From the NCBI RefSeq assembly GCF_000160075.2, contig NZ_KI535340.1, positions 650,711-714,710 on the forward strand: a stretch of DNA of 64,000 nt. Direction: 5' to 3'. Source of the stretch: Abiotrophia defectiva ATCC 49176. GTDB taxonomy: Bacteria; Bacillota; Bacilli; Lactobacillales; Aerococcaceae. Shown one piece after another: positions 52,112 through 60,207 of this stretch (position 1 is its first letter; each line of letters opens with the position of its first letter). The translations under genes and the position numbers were made by a program. The notes under the pieces were generated by a model. The model did not search any database and was not told the DNA's origin. It was given only the letters and a program-made list of their open reading frames with translations.

Positions 52112-52144
52112 AAAAAGGCGAGAGACCTAAGTCTCTCACCTTTT
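52112..52144 (-). terminator. Terminator of the secreted EndoD-like gene
   Basis: GGTGAGAGAC pairs with GTCTCTCGCC (one mismatch), with T5 on the minus strand. Confidence 0.8.
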
Positions 52145-52147
52145 GAA

Positions 52148-54106
52148 TTAAAACCAAGCAAATAAGTCTTTCATTTGTCGGCTAAGTGATTCGATTTCTC
52201 TTGCAGGAATCACTTCTAAAGGCAACAAGGCCTTAGCCGCGTTCACTGCTTTTTGAATGGATGGATATAAGGTTGAGGTTGGGAAGCGAGACATCAAGTT
52301 TTCCCCTCGGTTAATGAGGGCCTTGAAATCATTTAAGACCTTGTCTTTGTTAGCTGTCCCGTTGAGACGACGCAACTCCCCATAGAGGCTCCAACGAGCT
52401 CCTTCTTCCTCATTGCTACGAGTGAATGGTGAATTCAAGGCTTCTTTGGCCCGAGCAAGTGCCATGTCGACTGCTACTCGCGCACCTAAAGTGGCATATT
52501 GGTAGTGACCCGTTTGGATGACGGCTTCTGCTTCAGCAACTAAGGCTTTTAGGCGAGTGAAGTCAAGTTGTTCCTTAGGCTTGACCACCACATCAAAATG
52601 GCTGAGCACTTCATTCTTGAAGGTCATGGTGATGCGTTGGGTTCCTAATTTATTCTTGTCATAGCCTGAGTAGACTACACGTCGATGAACGAATGGTTGC
52701 AGAACTGCGCGCCCATCGCTATAGAGCAGACGGAAGCGTCCGCCAATTAAATCTAGGTCTTCACCCTGAATATATTCAGCTTTCGGTAAGGTCACGACAT
52801 CCATTCCGACAACTACGCGTGAGTTATCTGGCGCTGGTTTGTAAACAAAGACCTTCCAAGGCAAGCGTACCTTGTGGCCTAAAAAGCTAATCTCTAGGTC
52901 TTGTTGGCCTACTTTTTGGCTATTGAAACCTGAAACCGTTACGGCTGGGTTAGTTAGATCATAGACCTTACCTGCAAAGTCCCCTACATAACGAACTAGG
53001 AGTGAAGTATTGCTAAAGTCTAATTCTTCCCCAACTCTATAAATGCGTTTTGCCTTGTCTACCTCAAGGGTCATCTGGCTAATGGCCAAGTGCGCATTTT
53101 TTGGAACGTCCAATTGCCCTACAGCACTTTGTGCTAGGCCTGGAGTTTGAATGCGATAGTAGAGCGTCTTGATATCATTTTTTAAGGCTAGCGGTTTAAG
53201 TAATAAATTGCCACCTTGATCCGCGATACCAGTCGCCACAATCTTGCGAACTTTGGCATTATCATAGACGGTTACAGTACTATGTTGTGGCAAGTTCTTC
53301 AAGCCCAATTGAACATAGCCTTCCCCTAAAGCATGAAGGGTCACTTGGCTAGGATCCAGCGCCGGAGTCTCAGGATTTGCTTTTTCATACATCTTCCAGT
53401 TGTAGATTCGAACGCCTGGATGCTTGTTACCATTGGTTGCCGTCTTAACAACAAGGCCCCACTCATCAGATTCGAAGGGACGTTCTAATAAGACATCTGT
53501 CACAGATTCTTCATTACCACGAATAGCCTTAGCTAGTTTCCAGCCTCTGCTCTTCATATCGCGGAAAATCAGGTCGAAGTCGCGCGTATTCATCTCGCTA
53601 TCTTCGCCACCTGCCCCTGCGTGTTCCACTACCAAGCGCACAATGGTCCGCGGACGGTCTAACTTAATCTCAACACGTGCTTGGCTCTTAGGCGTAAAGT
53701 ACTTATCAGATAAGCCATTTTTAGTCCCGTTCAACATCTTGTTGGCCGTCTCAGCATTTTGACCAGGTGCAGATTGATAAGTAATGCTAGCTCCAAGCAC
53801 CACATTTTCTTCTTCAGCAGGTGCTTGAGGCGCTGGGCTTGTTTGACTAGCCTCTGGAGTTGGCTCAGTCTGAGGCGTTTGGCTTGCTGATTCCGGGCTG
53901 ACGGATTCAGCAGGCACTTGTGGTAAGACCGGGGAAGTCTCTTCCTTGCTAGCTACTGCGGGGACAGTAGACTGAACTGGTACTTCGGATGAAGTGGAAT
54001 TGGCAGGTTCAACTGCCTGTGCTTGTCCCTGATAGGACAAGGCCATACCTAAAGCGATAGAGGTCGCCAAGGCATATTTGAAGCGGGTAGAATGTTTCTT
54101 GCCCAT
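52148..54106 (-). CDS. Secreted EndoD-like multidomain protein without a GH85 domain
   Basis: The 652-residue protein has a signal peptide (about 1-31, ending GQAQAVEP), a Ser/Pro/Glu-rich spacer to about 105, a galactose-binding-like domain (about 105-245, with SARVE-type strands and GVRIYNWKMYEK), an Ig-like segment, two bacterial Ig-like repeats (about 340-425 and 430-520; GEELDFSNTSLLVRYVG) and two FIVAR-like helical modules at the end (about 525-650). These domains follow the catalytic domain in GH85 endo-beta-N-acetylglucosaminidase D, but no catalytic domain is present. It ends KDLFAWF with no LPXTG or other anchor. It may bind host glycans for the GH92 pathway. GGAGG precedes the ATG. 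Confidence 0.8.
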   Translation of the reverse strand: MGKKHSTRFKYALATSIALGMALSYQGQAQAVEPANSTSSEVPVQSTVPAVASKEETSPVLPQVPAESVSPESASQTPQTEPTPEASQTSPAPQAPAEEENVVLGASITYQSAPGQNAETANKMLNGTKNGLSDKYFTPKSQARVEIKLDRPRTIVRLVVEHAGAGGEDSEMNTRDFDLIFRDMKSRGWKLAKAIRGNEESVTDVLLERPFESDEWGLVVKTATNGNKHPGVRIYNWKMYEKANPETPALDPSQVTLHALGEGYVQLGLKNLPQHSTVTVYDNAKVRKIVATGIADQGGNLLLKPLALKNDIKTLYYRIQTPGLAQSAVGQLDVPKNAHLAISQMTLEVDKAKRIYRVGEELDFSNTSLLVRYVGDFAGKVYDLTNPAVTVSGFNSQKVGQQDLEISFLGHKVRLPWKVFVYKPAPDNSRVVVGMDVVTLPKAEYIQGEDLDLIGGRFRLLYSDGRAVLQPFVHRRVVYSGYDKNKLGTQRITMTFKNEVLSHFDVVVKPKEQLDFTRLKALVAEAEAVIQTGHYQYATLGARVAVDMALARAKEALNSPFTRSNEEEGARWSLYGELRRLNGTANKDKVLNDFKALINRGENLMSRFPTSTLYPSIQKAVNAAKALLPLEVIPAREIESLSRQMKDLFAWF

Positions 54107-54139
54107 TTCGATTCCTCCTATTGGTTATTTGATACTTCC

Positions 54140-54203
54140 AGTATAAGAGAGGCTCCCCCTAAAAAATATGCACAAAATATAGAAAAATTAGCACAAATTA
54201 TAG
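54140..54203 (-). promoter_or_regulatory. Secreted-protein promoter with 21-bp direct repeats
   Basis: The minus-strand -10 TATACT is at 54140-54145. GCACAAAATATAG (54170-54182) and GCACAAATTATAG (54191-54203) are 21 bp apart and start 25 bp from the -10 box, as at the transporter promoter. The -35 box is poor, fitting activator dependence. Confidence 0.68.
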
Positions 54204-54518
54204 TTTTGTTCAATTTTTAGCTATCCTTATTAGGGGTATAAACACAAATATATTGAACCCTTATTTTTAGACTTAACTTTTACTTTAGTTTGTAAATGTA
54301 AGCATTATATTAATTGCCGGAACAGCCCAAACACTTATAATATAGATATTTATAAGCATCTAAATAGAAAATCAGAGTTATTATGATTATAATCTATATA
54401 TAATACAATGAAATCTTACTGGTCTGATTAGAAACATATAACTCTATACAGCCGACCATTTTGTTAAATTTGTCTTATTTGACTAGATAAGACCTCTCTT
54501 ATACCCACTAAAGCAGAC

Positions 54519-54549
54519 AAAAACAGGGAGCCTGAAACAGGCTCCCTGT
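54519..54549 (-). terminator. Terminator of the MarR gene
   Basis: A perfect 12-bp stem (ACAGGGAGCCTG and complement) over 3 nt is followed by T5 on the minus strand. Confidence 0.88.
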
Positions 54550-54574
54550 ATGAGACGCTTATAAGTAATATAGG

Positions 54575-55003
54575 CTATTCAATTGAGTCAAATTTGATTT
54601 TCTTGAGTAACGTACTGAGCCGCTTTAATTCTGTTTCACTTAATTTACCGAAAATTTGATCGAGCCGGGCTGCGTGTTCGGGAAAAATATCTTTCATTAA
54701 ATCATAACCTGACGGACTCAGGCTAATATAGGCCACCCGGCGGTCCTTAGGATCCACTCGGCGTACCACAAAGCCCTTACTTTCGAGCTGGTTAATGGTA
54801 TAGGTAGTTGACGAAGAAGAGATAAGAATTTTCTTGGCTATCTGCTGAACTGGAAATTCCCCTTTGGAGTAGAGCAACTCGAGCACCCCAAACTCCGTCG
54901 TATTCAGGCCATAATGGGTGATATCACTCTTAAGAAATTGGAGCAGTTTACCACTTGTACGCACTAGCCCTACAACAACTTTTAATGCTAGCTCTTGATG
55001 CAT
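54575..55003 (-). CDS. MarR-family transcriptional regulator
   Basis: The 142-residue protein has the winged helix of MarR proteins, with FGVLELLYSKGEFPVQQIAK near 40-59, SSSSTTYTINQLESKGFVVR near 67-86 and RRVDPKDRRVAYISLSPSG at the wing. Such dimers repress transport, redox or stress genes and release DNA on ligand binding or oxidation. AAGGAG precedes the ATG. It is divergent from the HxlR gene, and a 13-bp palindrome in its own promoter suggests autoregulation. Confidence 0.93.
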   Translation of the reverse strand: MHQELALKVVVGLVRTSGKLLQFLKSDITHYGLNTTEFGVLELLYSKGEFPVQQIAKKILISSSSTTYTINQLESKGFVVRRVDPKDRRVAYISLSPSGYDLMKDIFPEHAARLDQIFGKLSETELKRLSTLLKKIKFDSIE

Positions 55004-55039
55004 AAGTCACTCTCCTTCTCTTTTCACACTTAAGGTTTT

Positions 55040-55068
55040 ATTATAACAAGTCTTGTTTTTTTCAACAA
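55040..55068 (-). promoter_or_regulatory. MarR promoter with palindromic operator in the spacer
   Basis: The minus-strand promoter is TTGTTG, 17 bp, TATAAT. The perfect palindrome AACAAGTCTTGTT (55045-55057) overlaps the spacer and the edge of the -10 box, the usual place for a MarR repressor site. Confidence 0.65.
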
Positions 55069-55083
55069 GGAAAACTTTTGTAC

Positions 55084-55112
55084 TTGACGATTCGATTATA
55101 ACTCTATATAAT
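55084..55112 (+). promoter_or_regulatory. Promoter of the HxlR gene
   Basis: TTGACG and TATAAT are separated by 17 bp, 42 bp upstream of the start codon. Confidence 0.75.
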
Positions 55113-55154
55113 ATATTAAGTATCAAAATTATATATACGAAGGAAGTAAATGAT

Positions 55155-55496
55155 ATGACACGCTTCAGCAGTGACAAACTCCCCACTTGTCCATTTGTCG
55201 TCACCCAAAAGGTATTATCAGGCAAATGGGCTATTCTCATCCTCCACGCCCTCGAGCAAGGTCCTAAACGCTTTAACGCCCTCCACCGTGAGCTATCCGG
55301 GATCACGCAAGCTACTCTGACCAAACAATTGCGTCAGTTAGAAGAAGATGGCATCATCCTCCGCAAGGCCTATCCTCAGATTCCACCCAAGGTGGAATAC
55401 CAATTAACCGAGATTGGTACTGAGTTCCGTTTAGTCCTAGAGCAACTAGGCACTTGGGGTGGCAAATATATTCAGTTCCTAAAGAACCAAGACTAA
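55155..55496 (+). CDS. HxlR-family transcriptional regulator
   Basis: The 113-residue protein has an HxlR-type winged helix: CPFVVTQKVLSGKWAILILH near 11-30, RFNALHRELSGITQATLTKQ near 39-58 and VEYQLTEIGTEF. These proteins respond to aldehydes, quinones or redox stress; the N-terminal Cys11 is the usual sensing residue. The ATG at 55155 follows GGAAG; the longer frame to 55053 lies within the promoter. No enzyme gene follows it before the terminator, so its targets lie elsewhere. Confidence 0.92.
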   Translation: MTRFSSDKLPTCPFVVTQKVLSGKWAILILHALEQGPKRFNALHRELSGITQATLTKQLRQLEEDGIILRKAYPQIPPKVEYQLTEIGTEFRLVLEQLGTWGGKYIQFLKNQD

Positions 55497-55497
55497 G

Positions 55498-55535
55498 AAA
55501 AAGCGTGTTGACTCCCCTAAGTCAACACGCTTTTT
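55498..55535. terminator. Terminator of the HxlR gene
   Basis: A 16-bp perfect stem (AAAAAGCGTGTTGACT and its complement) sits over a short loop and ends in T5, directly after the stop. Confidence 0.9.
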
Positions 55536-56472
55536 GTCATCATGATAGAACGCGTCAAAATAGAAAAGTTTTCGGTATGCCCCTATACTCCCTATTTGAC
55601 TGACGATATCCAACTGAACCATGGTCGGCCTTCCCCTAAAGGTCGACCACTTTATCAGCGCATCCATCATTCGAATAGTAACCAATAATAATGAGGTTAT
55701 GCTAGCCCTGTGCTAGCCATGAAGTATCTTGACTGGGCTGACCGAGATCCCTCAATCTCATGGTCAGTGTCAAGTTACAGGATGAGGTATCTACAGCCTC
55801 TTCAAAAGGCAACCTCAGATAATGTGATCAACGGTGGTATCAGGCCATCATCCCTATTAAGCAGAGAAACCACTCATCAAATAACCAAGCTGTAGCCATC
55901 GCTTGTCCTTGATCTCTTGCCAACTCACGTACCCCATTGCTAGGAGCAACGCGCCGTTACTCCCTGACAGGATAGGTTCTTTCAGCCGAATCCACACTCA
56001 GGTGAAAAAAAGAACCATAAGTGGCATAAGATTTAGGTATCTAACCCACAAGCGATTGATGTGATTGAAACCAGCCGTCGTCACAATCATCCTAAATTCG
56101 AAACGACACACAGCAAAAGAACTACTTCCCCTCTATTTATAAAAGCAGTATCTTAGATTACTTAGTTATCTCGAATTCGAAGTAATTATATCACGCCAAT
56201 GATACCCGGTCAATATATTGATTTTCAAAATATTTTATTAAATAAGTGGGTATTCACACAATCAAACATTCGGAATTATATGAACTTTCCCTGATTTTTT
56301 TTGAATTACATTCTTGTTTTCTAACCATGTCTATTATTGAAACGTTTTCGATAAACTTTCATTCGCTTTTTAGTCTTAAATTTGAGTGTAAATCCCCATA
56401 TTTTTTTCTAAACATCAAACATCTATAGCTAAAAACTATAGATAATCCTATGAAATCGGTATAGCTAGATGA
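55536..56472. other. Gene-poor stretch with unrecognised ORF debris
   Basis: About 0.94 kb has no intact gene. Short protein-like frames appear on the minus strand (for example one of about 45 codons around 55892-56025 and one of 31 codons around 56005-56100) and a 47-codon frame on the plus strand from 55543. None has a ribosome binding site or a family I recognise. I read it as a decayed gene or element. No riboswitch for metA is evident. Confidence 0.5.
55728..55774. other. Long three-helix hairpin in the decayed stretch
   Basis: CTTGAC/GTCAAG, CTGACC/GGTCAG and GAGAT/ATCTC stack in one 47-nt hairpin with small bulges. It has no T-run. It may be a remnant RNA structure or element end. Confidence 0.45.
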
Positions 56473-56502
56473 TTGACCCTTCCCTGCTCTAGCCCTTACA
56501 AT
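56473..56502 (+). promoter_or_regulatory. Promoter of metA
   Basis: TTGACC and TACAAT are separated by 18 bp, with the -10 box 54 bp before the start codon. Confidence 0.7.
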
Positions 56503-56555
56503 AAGAGAAAAGCTCCTTTACATGATAGGAGTCATCACGTAAGGAGGTTGCCCCT

Positions 56556-57485
56556 TTGCCAATTCGTATTGCTGATGGCCTACCCGCCAAACAAGAATTA
56601 CTTCGTGAAGGTATCCAGGTCATGGAAGAGCAGACAGCACAGCGTCAGGATATTCGCCCGCTTAAAATTTTGCTCCTCAATCTCATGCCAAAAAAAGAAG
56701 AAACTGAACTTCAATTTCTACGCCTTTTAGGGAGCCAACCTCTACAAATTGAAGTCGACTTCCTCCAGATGTCGAGTCGCAAGTCTAGCCACACCAACGC
56801 CTCACACTTGGAGAAATTCTACTATCAATTTAATCAGATTCAAGATCGCTATTATGACGGACTAATTGTGACCGGCGCTCCAGTAGAGCACCTTGACTTC
56901 GAAGACGTCACCTACTGGCAAGAACTCCAAAGTATCTTTGACTGGTCTAAAAGCCATGTCTTTTCTTGCCTCCATATTTGTTGGGGGGCACAAGCGCGGC
57001 TCTATACCGACTATGGCATCACTAAACATAGCCTACCTATTAAGCTTTTTGGTATTTTTAGTCATGACTTGACCCAACGTCACCATCCCCTAACACGAGG
57101 AATGGACGACTCTTTCTTGGCGCCGCAATCACGTCACACGGGTATTGACGAAGCGAAACTGGCACAGCACCCAGAGTTGGATGTGCTGGCCACTGCGCCT
57201 GAAACAGGCACCCTATTGGCCGCTTCTAAGGACAATCGTCAGATTTTTGTCACGGGTCATATGGAATACGACGCCCTAACCTTAGATCAGGAATACCGGC
57301 GAGATTTAGGTTCTAATCCTCAAGTCTGCTTACCTCTCAACTACTATCCTCAAGATCAGGCGGATCTACCTCCTCAACATCGTTGGCGCTCTAGCGCCTA
57401 TCTCTTCTTCCATAATTGGCTGAACTTGGTTTATCAACAAACACCTTATGATTTAACCACGCTTGACAATCAGTCGGCAAAATAA
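56556..57485 (+). CDS. metA: Homoserine O-acetyltransferase (MetA type)
   Basis: The 309-residue enzyme activates homoserine for methionine synthesis. The catalytic Cys142 lies in SCLHICWGAQ, and the His-Glu pair in FVTGHMEYD near 235-237. Residue 111 is Glu (GAPVEHLDFED), which in Bacillus cereus MetA directs use of acetyl-CoA rather than succinyl-CoA, so acetylation is expected. The start is a TTG at 56556 with AAGGAGG 8 bases upstream; no ATG or GTG is better placed. It stands alone with its own promoter and terminator; no other methionine gene is nearby. Confidence 0.93.
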   Translation: MPIRIADGLPAKQELLREGIQVMEEQTAQRQDIRPLKILLLNLMPKKEETELQFLRLLGSQPLQIEVDFLQMSSRKSSHTNASHLEKFYYQFNQIQDRYYDGLIVTGAPVEHLDFEDVTYWQELQSIFDWSKSHVFSCLHICWGAQARLYTDYGITKHSLPIKLFGIFSHDLTQRHHPLTRGMDDSFLAPQSRHTGIDEAKLAQHPELDVLATAPETGTLLAASKDNRQIFVTGHMEYDALTLDQEYRRDLGSNPQVCLPLNYYPQDQADLPPQHRWRSSAYLFFHNWLNLVYQQTPYDLTTLDNQSAK

Positions 57486-57503
57486 ATCGCCAAACAAAGC
57501 AAG

Positions 57504-57534
57504 AGCCCTCCCCTAAGTGGGAGGGCTGCTTTTT
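57504..57534 (+). terminator. Terminator of metA
   Basis: GCCCTCCC pairs with GGGAGGGC, then GCTTTTTG follows on the plus strand. Confidence 0.82.
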
Positions 57535-57538
57535 GCGC

Positions 57539-58894
57539 TTATTTTAGGACCGTACCGTCTGCTAAGGTGATGGTGTGTCCATTGAAATTGATAGTGCCTT
57601 TGTTGGTTAAGCTAGTTAGAGTGACATCCCCGGTTAAGTTCCAAGTTGCCCCTTCTTCTACTGTAACCACTGCGTTATCCGCAACTGACCTACCCCCATC
57701 TGCGTTATCGACGATTTTGATGGTGCCGGTAAAGTCAGTGCCTTTGCCCAAAGCCAGATTCAAGGTAGAGATGGTATCGACCTCAATGGCGCCTTCCAAA
57801 GTTTGATTTTGGGTTGTCATGGTAACTTTAGCGCCATTGGCCCCAGCAGTCCCCCAACCGTGGCTGGCATCATTCCCTAAGACAGCTAAGAGTCTACCTT
57901 CTGTATCCAGGTTTTTAATCGTCACGTTGGTTAAGTTAATGTCAGCATGCGTGTTGGTGACATAGATTAAATCGCCATTGTTGCTAATCAAGTTGCCATC
58001 CGTCATGGTGAAGGCGGCCTTACCGACTTCAGCATCCCCAGACATAGACTGGTAAATCATGACATTGTGGACATTGGTATCAGAGCTGCTACCTTTGGTA
58101 TCACTCATATTGCCTTCAACGGTCGCATTCTCTAAGGTAATAGAGTTTTGACCTTCGATTACGAGGGCTTCAGAGTTCTGAGCGGTGAAGGTCCCATTTT
58201 TTGCTGTAATATTGGCCGTTGAGTAAATGGCTGGAGAGTTGTAACCTTTAGAAGTATAGGTCCCGCCATCAACCACTACAGTACCGCCACCCCGGTCTGA
58301 CCGGACAGCTGCTGCTGAGTTCCCGGCTGTCTCAACGGTCAGGTTAGTCGCATTCATAGTCGCGCCCCCTGTCGTCTGAATCCCACCAGAGTTGTCAGCC
58401 GTAGTTGTAATTTTCGTATCCGCCACATTCACCGTCGTGCCTTGGCCATAGGAGAAAATCCCATTCCCGTTTTGAGCGCTGGTATTAACGGTCGCATCTT
58501 TGATGGTCACGGTGGCACCGTCTGTTGCTAGTAAGCCAGCATTCATCCCGTAGAAGTCACCGTCTTCTGTGTTAGAGGTCGCTCCTGCTGTCTTATCCAC
58601 TTTGATGCCGGTTAAGGTCACTTTGGCATTGGTTACTCTGAGGGCATTCTCATCATCACCAGTAGAGCTATACTGTGTATCGGTTACAGTGCCATCCTCG
58701 GTAATCTCAGTAGCAGTCGTCCCTTGATTAACGGTACCAGATCCACCAAATCCTCCGCCTCCACCTGGAGGTGCTTGAGGTGGTGCTGCCTGAACTTGAA
58801 CAAGTGAGCTATTAAGCGTAAGCGTCATGAGACTAGCTTGTGCTAAGATAAAAGCAGAAGTAGTAAGTGCGGCAATTTTATGTAGTTTTTTCAT
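57539..58894 (-). CDS. Secreted beta-helix protein, unknown function
   Basis: The 451-residue protein has a signal peptide (about 1-36, ending VQVQAAPP), a Pro/Gly-rich link with PPGGGGGFGGSG, then about 380 residues of short Thr/Asn/Val-rich strands with recurring turns such as ALRVTNAKVTLTGIKV, GNGIFSYGQGTTVNV and GGTYTSKGYNSPAIYS. This is the pattern of a right-handed beta-helix, as in adhesins or polysaccharide-binding proteins. No catalytic motif, LPXTG or other wall anchor is visible. The ATG at 58894 is better spaced from AAAGGA than the one three codons earlier. The promoter has tandem 11-bp repeats. Confidence 0.75.
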   Translation of the reverse strand: MKKLHKIAALTTSAFILAQASLMTLTLNSSLVQVQAAPPQAPPGGGGGFGGSGTVNQGTTATEITEDGTVTDTQYSSTGDDENALRVTNAKVTLTGIKVDKTAGATSNTEDGDFYGMNAGLLATDGATVTIKDATVNTSAQNGNGIFSYGQGTTVNVADTKITTTADNSGGIQTTGGATMNATNLTVETAGNSAAAVRSDRGGGTVVVDGGTYTSKGYNSPAIYSTANITAKNGTFTAQNSEALVIEGQNSITLENATVEGNMSDTKGSSSDTNVHNVMIYQSMSGDAEVGKAAFTMTDGNLISNNGDLIYVTNTHADINLTNVTIKNLDTEGRLLAVLGNDASHGWGTAGANGAKVTMTTQNQTLEGAIEVDTISTLNLALGKGTDFTGTIKIVDNADGGRSVADNAVVTVEEGATWNLTGDVTLTSLTNKGTINFNGHTITLADGTVLK

Positions 58895-58939
58895 CTTAAT
58901 CATCCTTTCGTCAACTCTTTTGTTTTAGTTGATAGCTTA

Positions 58940-58971
58940 AGTATAGGATGCTTACTTAAAATCTACTTAAA
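58940..58971 (-). promoter_or_regulatory. Promoter of the beta-helix gene with 11-bp direct repeats
   Basis: The minus-strand -10 TATACT (58940-58945) has, at the -35 position, two copies of TTTAAGT (complements of 58954-58960 and 58965-58971), 11 bp apart. Repeats one helical turn apart over the -35 box are typical of OmpR-family response-regulator sites. Confidence 0.55.
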
Positions 58972-59007
58972 GCCATAAAAACTTTTTTTGCCTTATTCAA
59001 ATCCAAG

Positions 59008-59034
59008 AAAAAATGCCGACTAAGTCGGCATTTT
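59008..59034. terminator. Terminator of the hexosamine-kinase operon
   Basis: AAAATGCCGACT pairs with AGTCGGCATTTT; it is bidirectional in form. Confidence 0.82.
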
Positions 59035-59054
59035 CGAGTCAAATTTATTTGCTG

Positions 59055-60182
59055 CTAACAAGCTTGAGCCGCGCGCGCTACAATGGCTTTGAGTTCTGGC
59101 CATTGAGCTTCCATTTGAGCCACTAAGGTCAACTGAGTGGCGGTCCGATCCAAATTCTGGCCTGGACGGCTAGTGCCATAATAGACGTCGCCATTGAGGT
59201 AGTCGGTCAGGAAACGAATCCCCTGCTCCAAAGTAATAACCCGTGCACCCCATGGCAGCAATTCGATTTCTAAGGTGGTTAGGCGGTCCCCCATCCCCTT
59301 CAAAAAGCCTCGCGTATAGACTTCAAATAAATGGGCATCAAATTGGACCTTGCTTAAATCTGCCTCGTCTTCCGCATTATGGTTGGCGCCAAAACGAATG
59401 GCATCCCCATAATCGAAGAGCACCAGACCTGGCATAATGGTATCTAAGTCTACGATACAGAGCGCCTGGCCAGTGTTAGCATCCATGAGAATATTATTGA
59501 GCTTGGTATCATTGTGGGTCACGCGCAGAGGCAATTGGCCGGCATCTAACAAGTCATAGAGCAGGTAGCAATCAGATTTGCGGGAACGTACAAAATCAAT
59601 CCATTCCTGAACCTCTGCCACACGTCCCACACGGTCTTGAGCAACAGCTTCTTCAAACTGAGCATAGCGATGACGGGTGTCATGGAATTTGGGAATGACT
59701 TCAGTCAGTTGGCTAGCATCAAAATCATCTAAATCAGCGGCGAAGGCCCCAAAAGCTTGGCCAGCCCGATAGAACTCGTCCTCATTGGTGACTTGTTCAA
59801 TGCTGAAACTGTCCTTAATAAACTCATAGATGCGCCAATAGGTCCCATCTTCCAAGCGCGTATAAGGCAAGCCCTCGCGATTCAGCACAACCGTCAAGGT
59901 TTCCCGCTCGGGGTCGCCACCACGGCGACTGATAATGCCCTTCATGTAATCTGTCACGGCCAAGATATTCTGCATAAGGCCGGGAACATCTGGGAAGATA
60001 GACTGGTTAATTTCTTGGAGGACATACTCCCCTTGCCAGCCTTGATCATCCCCTTGCTGGATGCGGTAGGTTTTGTTAATCAGGCCGTTACCTAAGGGTT
60101 CTAGGGCAAGTAAGTTCCCTGGTAAATCATAAGCTTGATAGGCCAAGTAGGCCGGCGAATCGGTCGCTAGAACGGTTGACAT
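59055..60182 (-). CDS. APH-fold sugar kinase, N-acetylhexosamine 1-kinase-like
   Basis: The 375-residue protein matches the bifidobacterial NahK/LnpB group: RVTHNDTKLNNILMD (near 225, catalytic Asp), CIVDLDTIMPGLVLFDYGDA (near 250) and IRFGANHN. Such enzymes phosphorylate GlcNAc or GalNAc at C1. The ATG at 60182 has AAAAGGAG 9 bases upstream; the frame to 60242 would overlap the preceding gene. It is 25 bp below a sugar-nucleotidyltransferase gene, which suggests direct salvage of hexosamine to a UDP-sugar. Confidence 0.85.
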   Translation of the reverse strand: MSTVLATDSPAYLAYQAYDLPGNLLALEPLGNGLINKTYRIQQGDDQGWQGEYVLQEINQSIFPDVPGLMQNILAVTDYMKGIISRRGGDPERETLTVVLNREGLPYTRLEDGTYWRIYEFIKDSFSIEQVTNEDEFYRAGQAFGAFAADLDDFDASQLTEVIPKFHDTRHRYAQFEEAVAQDRVGRVAEVQEWIDFVRSRKSDCYLLYDLLDAGQLPLRVTHNDTKLNNILMDANTGQALCIVDLDTIMPGLVLFDYGDAIRFGANHNAEDEADLSKVQFDAHLFEVYTRGFLKGMGDRLTTLEIELLPWGARVITLEQGIRFLTDYLNGDVYYGTSRPGQNLDRTATQLTLVAQMEAQWPELKAIVARAAQAC

Positions 60183-60207
60183 ATACTTCACTCCTTTTGA
60201 TGCTATC

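Larger units (their letters stand above)
51791..52147. other. Regulatory stretch upstream of the GH1 gene
   Basis: The 357-bp stretch has no ORF. It holds the GH1 promoter with direct repeats, copy 2 of the 70-bp dyad repeat and the terminator of the secreted-protein gene. Confidence 0.7.
54107..54574. other. AT-rich stretch upstream of the secreted-protein gene
   Basis: The 468-bp stretch has no ORF. It holds the promoter and direct repeats of the secreted-protein gene at its left end and the MarR-gene terminator at its right end. The very AT-rich middle shows no feature I can name. Confidence 0.6.

Noticed and set aside
52148-54106. LPXTG-anchored surface protein
   Set aside because: The C-terminus ends KDLFAWF with no LPXTG, hydrophobic stretch or basic tail.
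55479-55685. 68-codon minus-strand frame over the HxlR terminator
   Set aside because: It runs through the terminator and the end of the HxlR gene, has no ribosome binding site and no recognisable motif.
55831-55850. GGTGGTATCAGG looked like a T-box core upstream of metA
   Set aside because: It lacks the full T-box sequence and a following terminator, lies over 700 bp from metA, and the metA promoter at 56473-56502 is downstream of it.
56416-56441. Two TATAG-ending half-sites before metA resembling the glycan-locus repeats
   Set aside because: They are 13 bp apart rather than 21 and are explained by CTATAG being self-complementary.
56230-56555. SAM-responsive riboswitch upstream of metA
   Set aside because: I find neither S-box nor SMK-box conserved segments between the promoter and the start codon.
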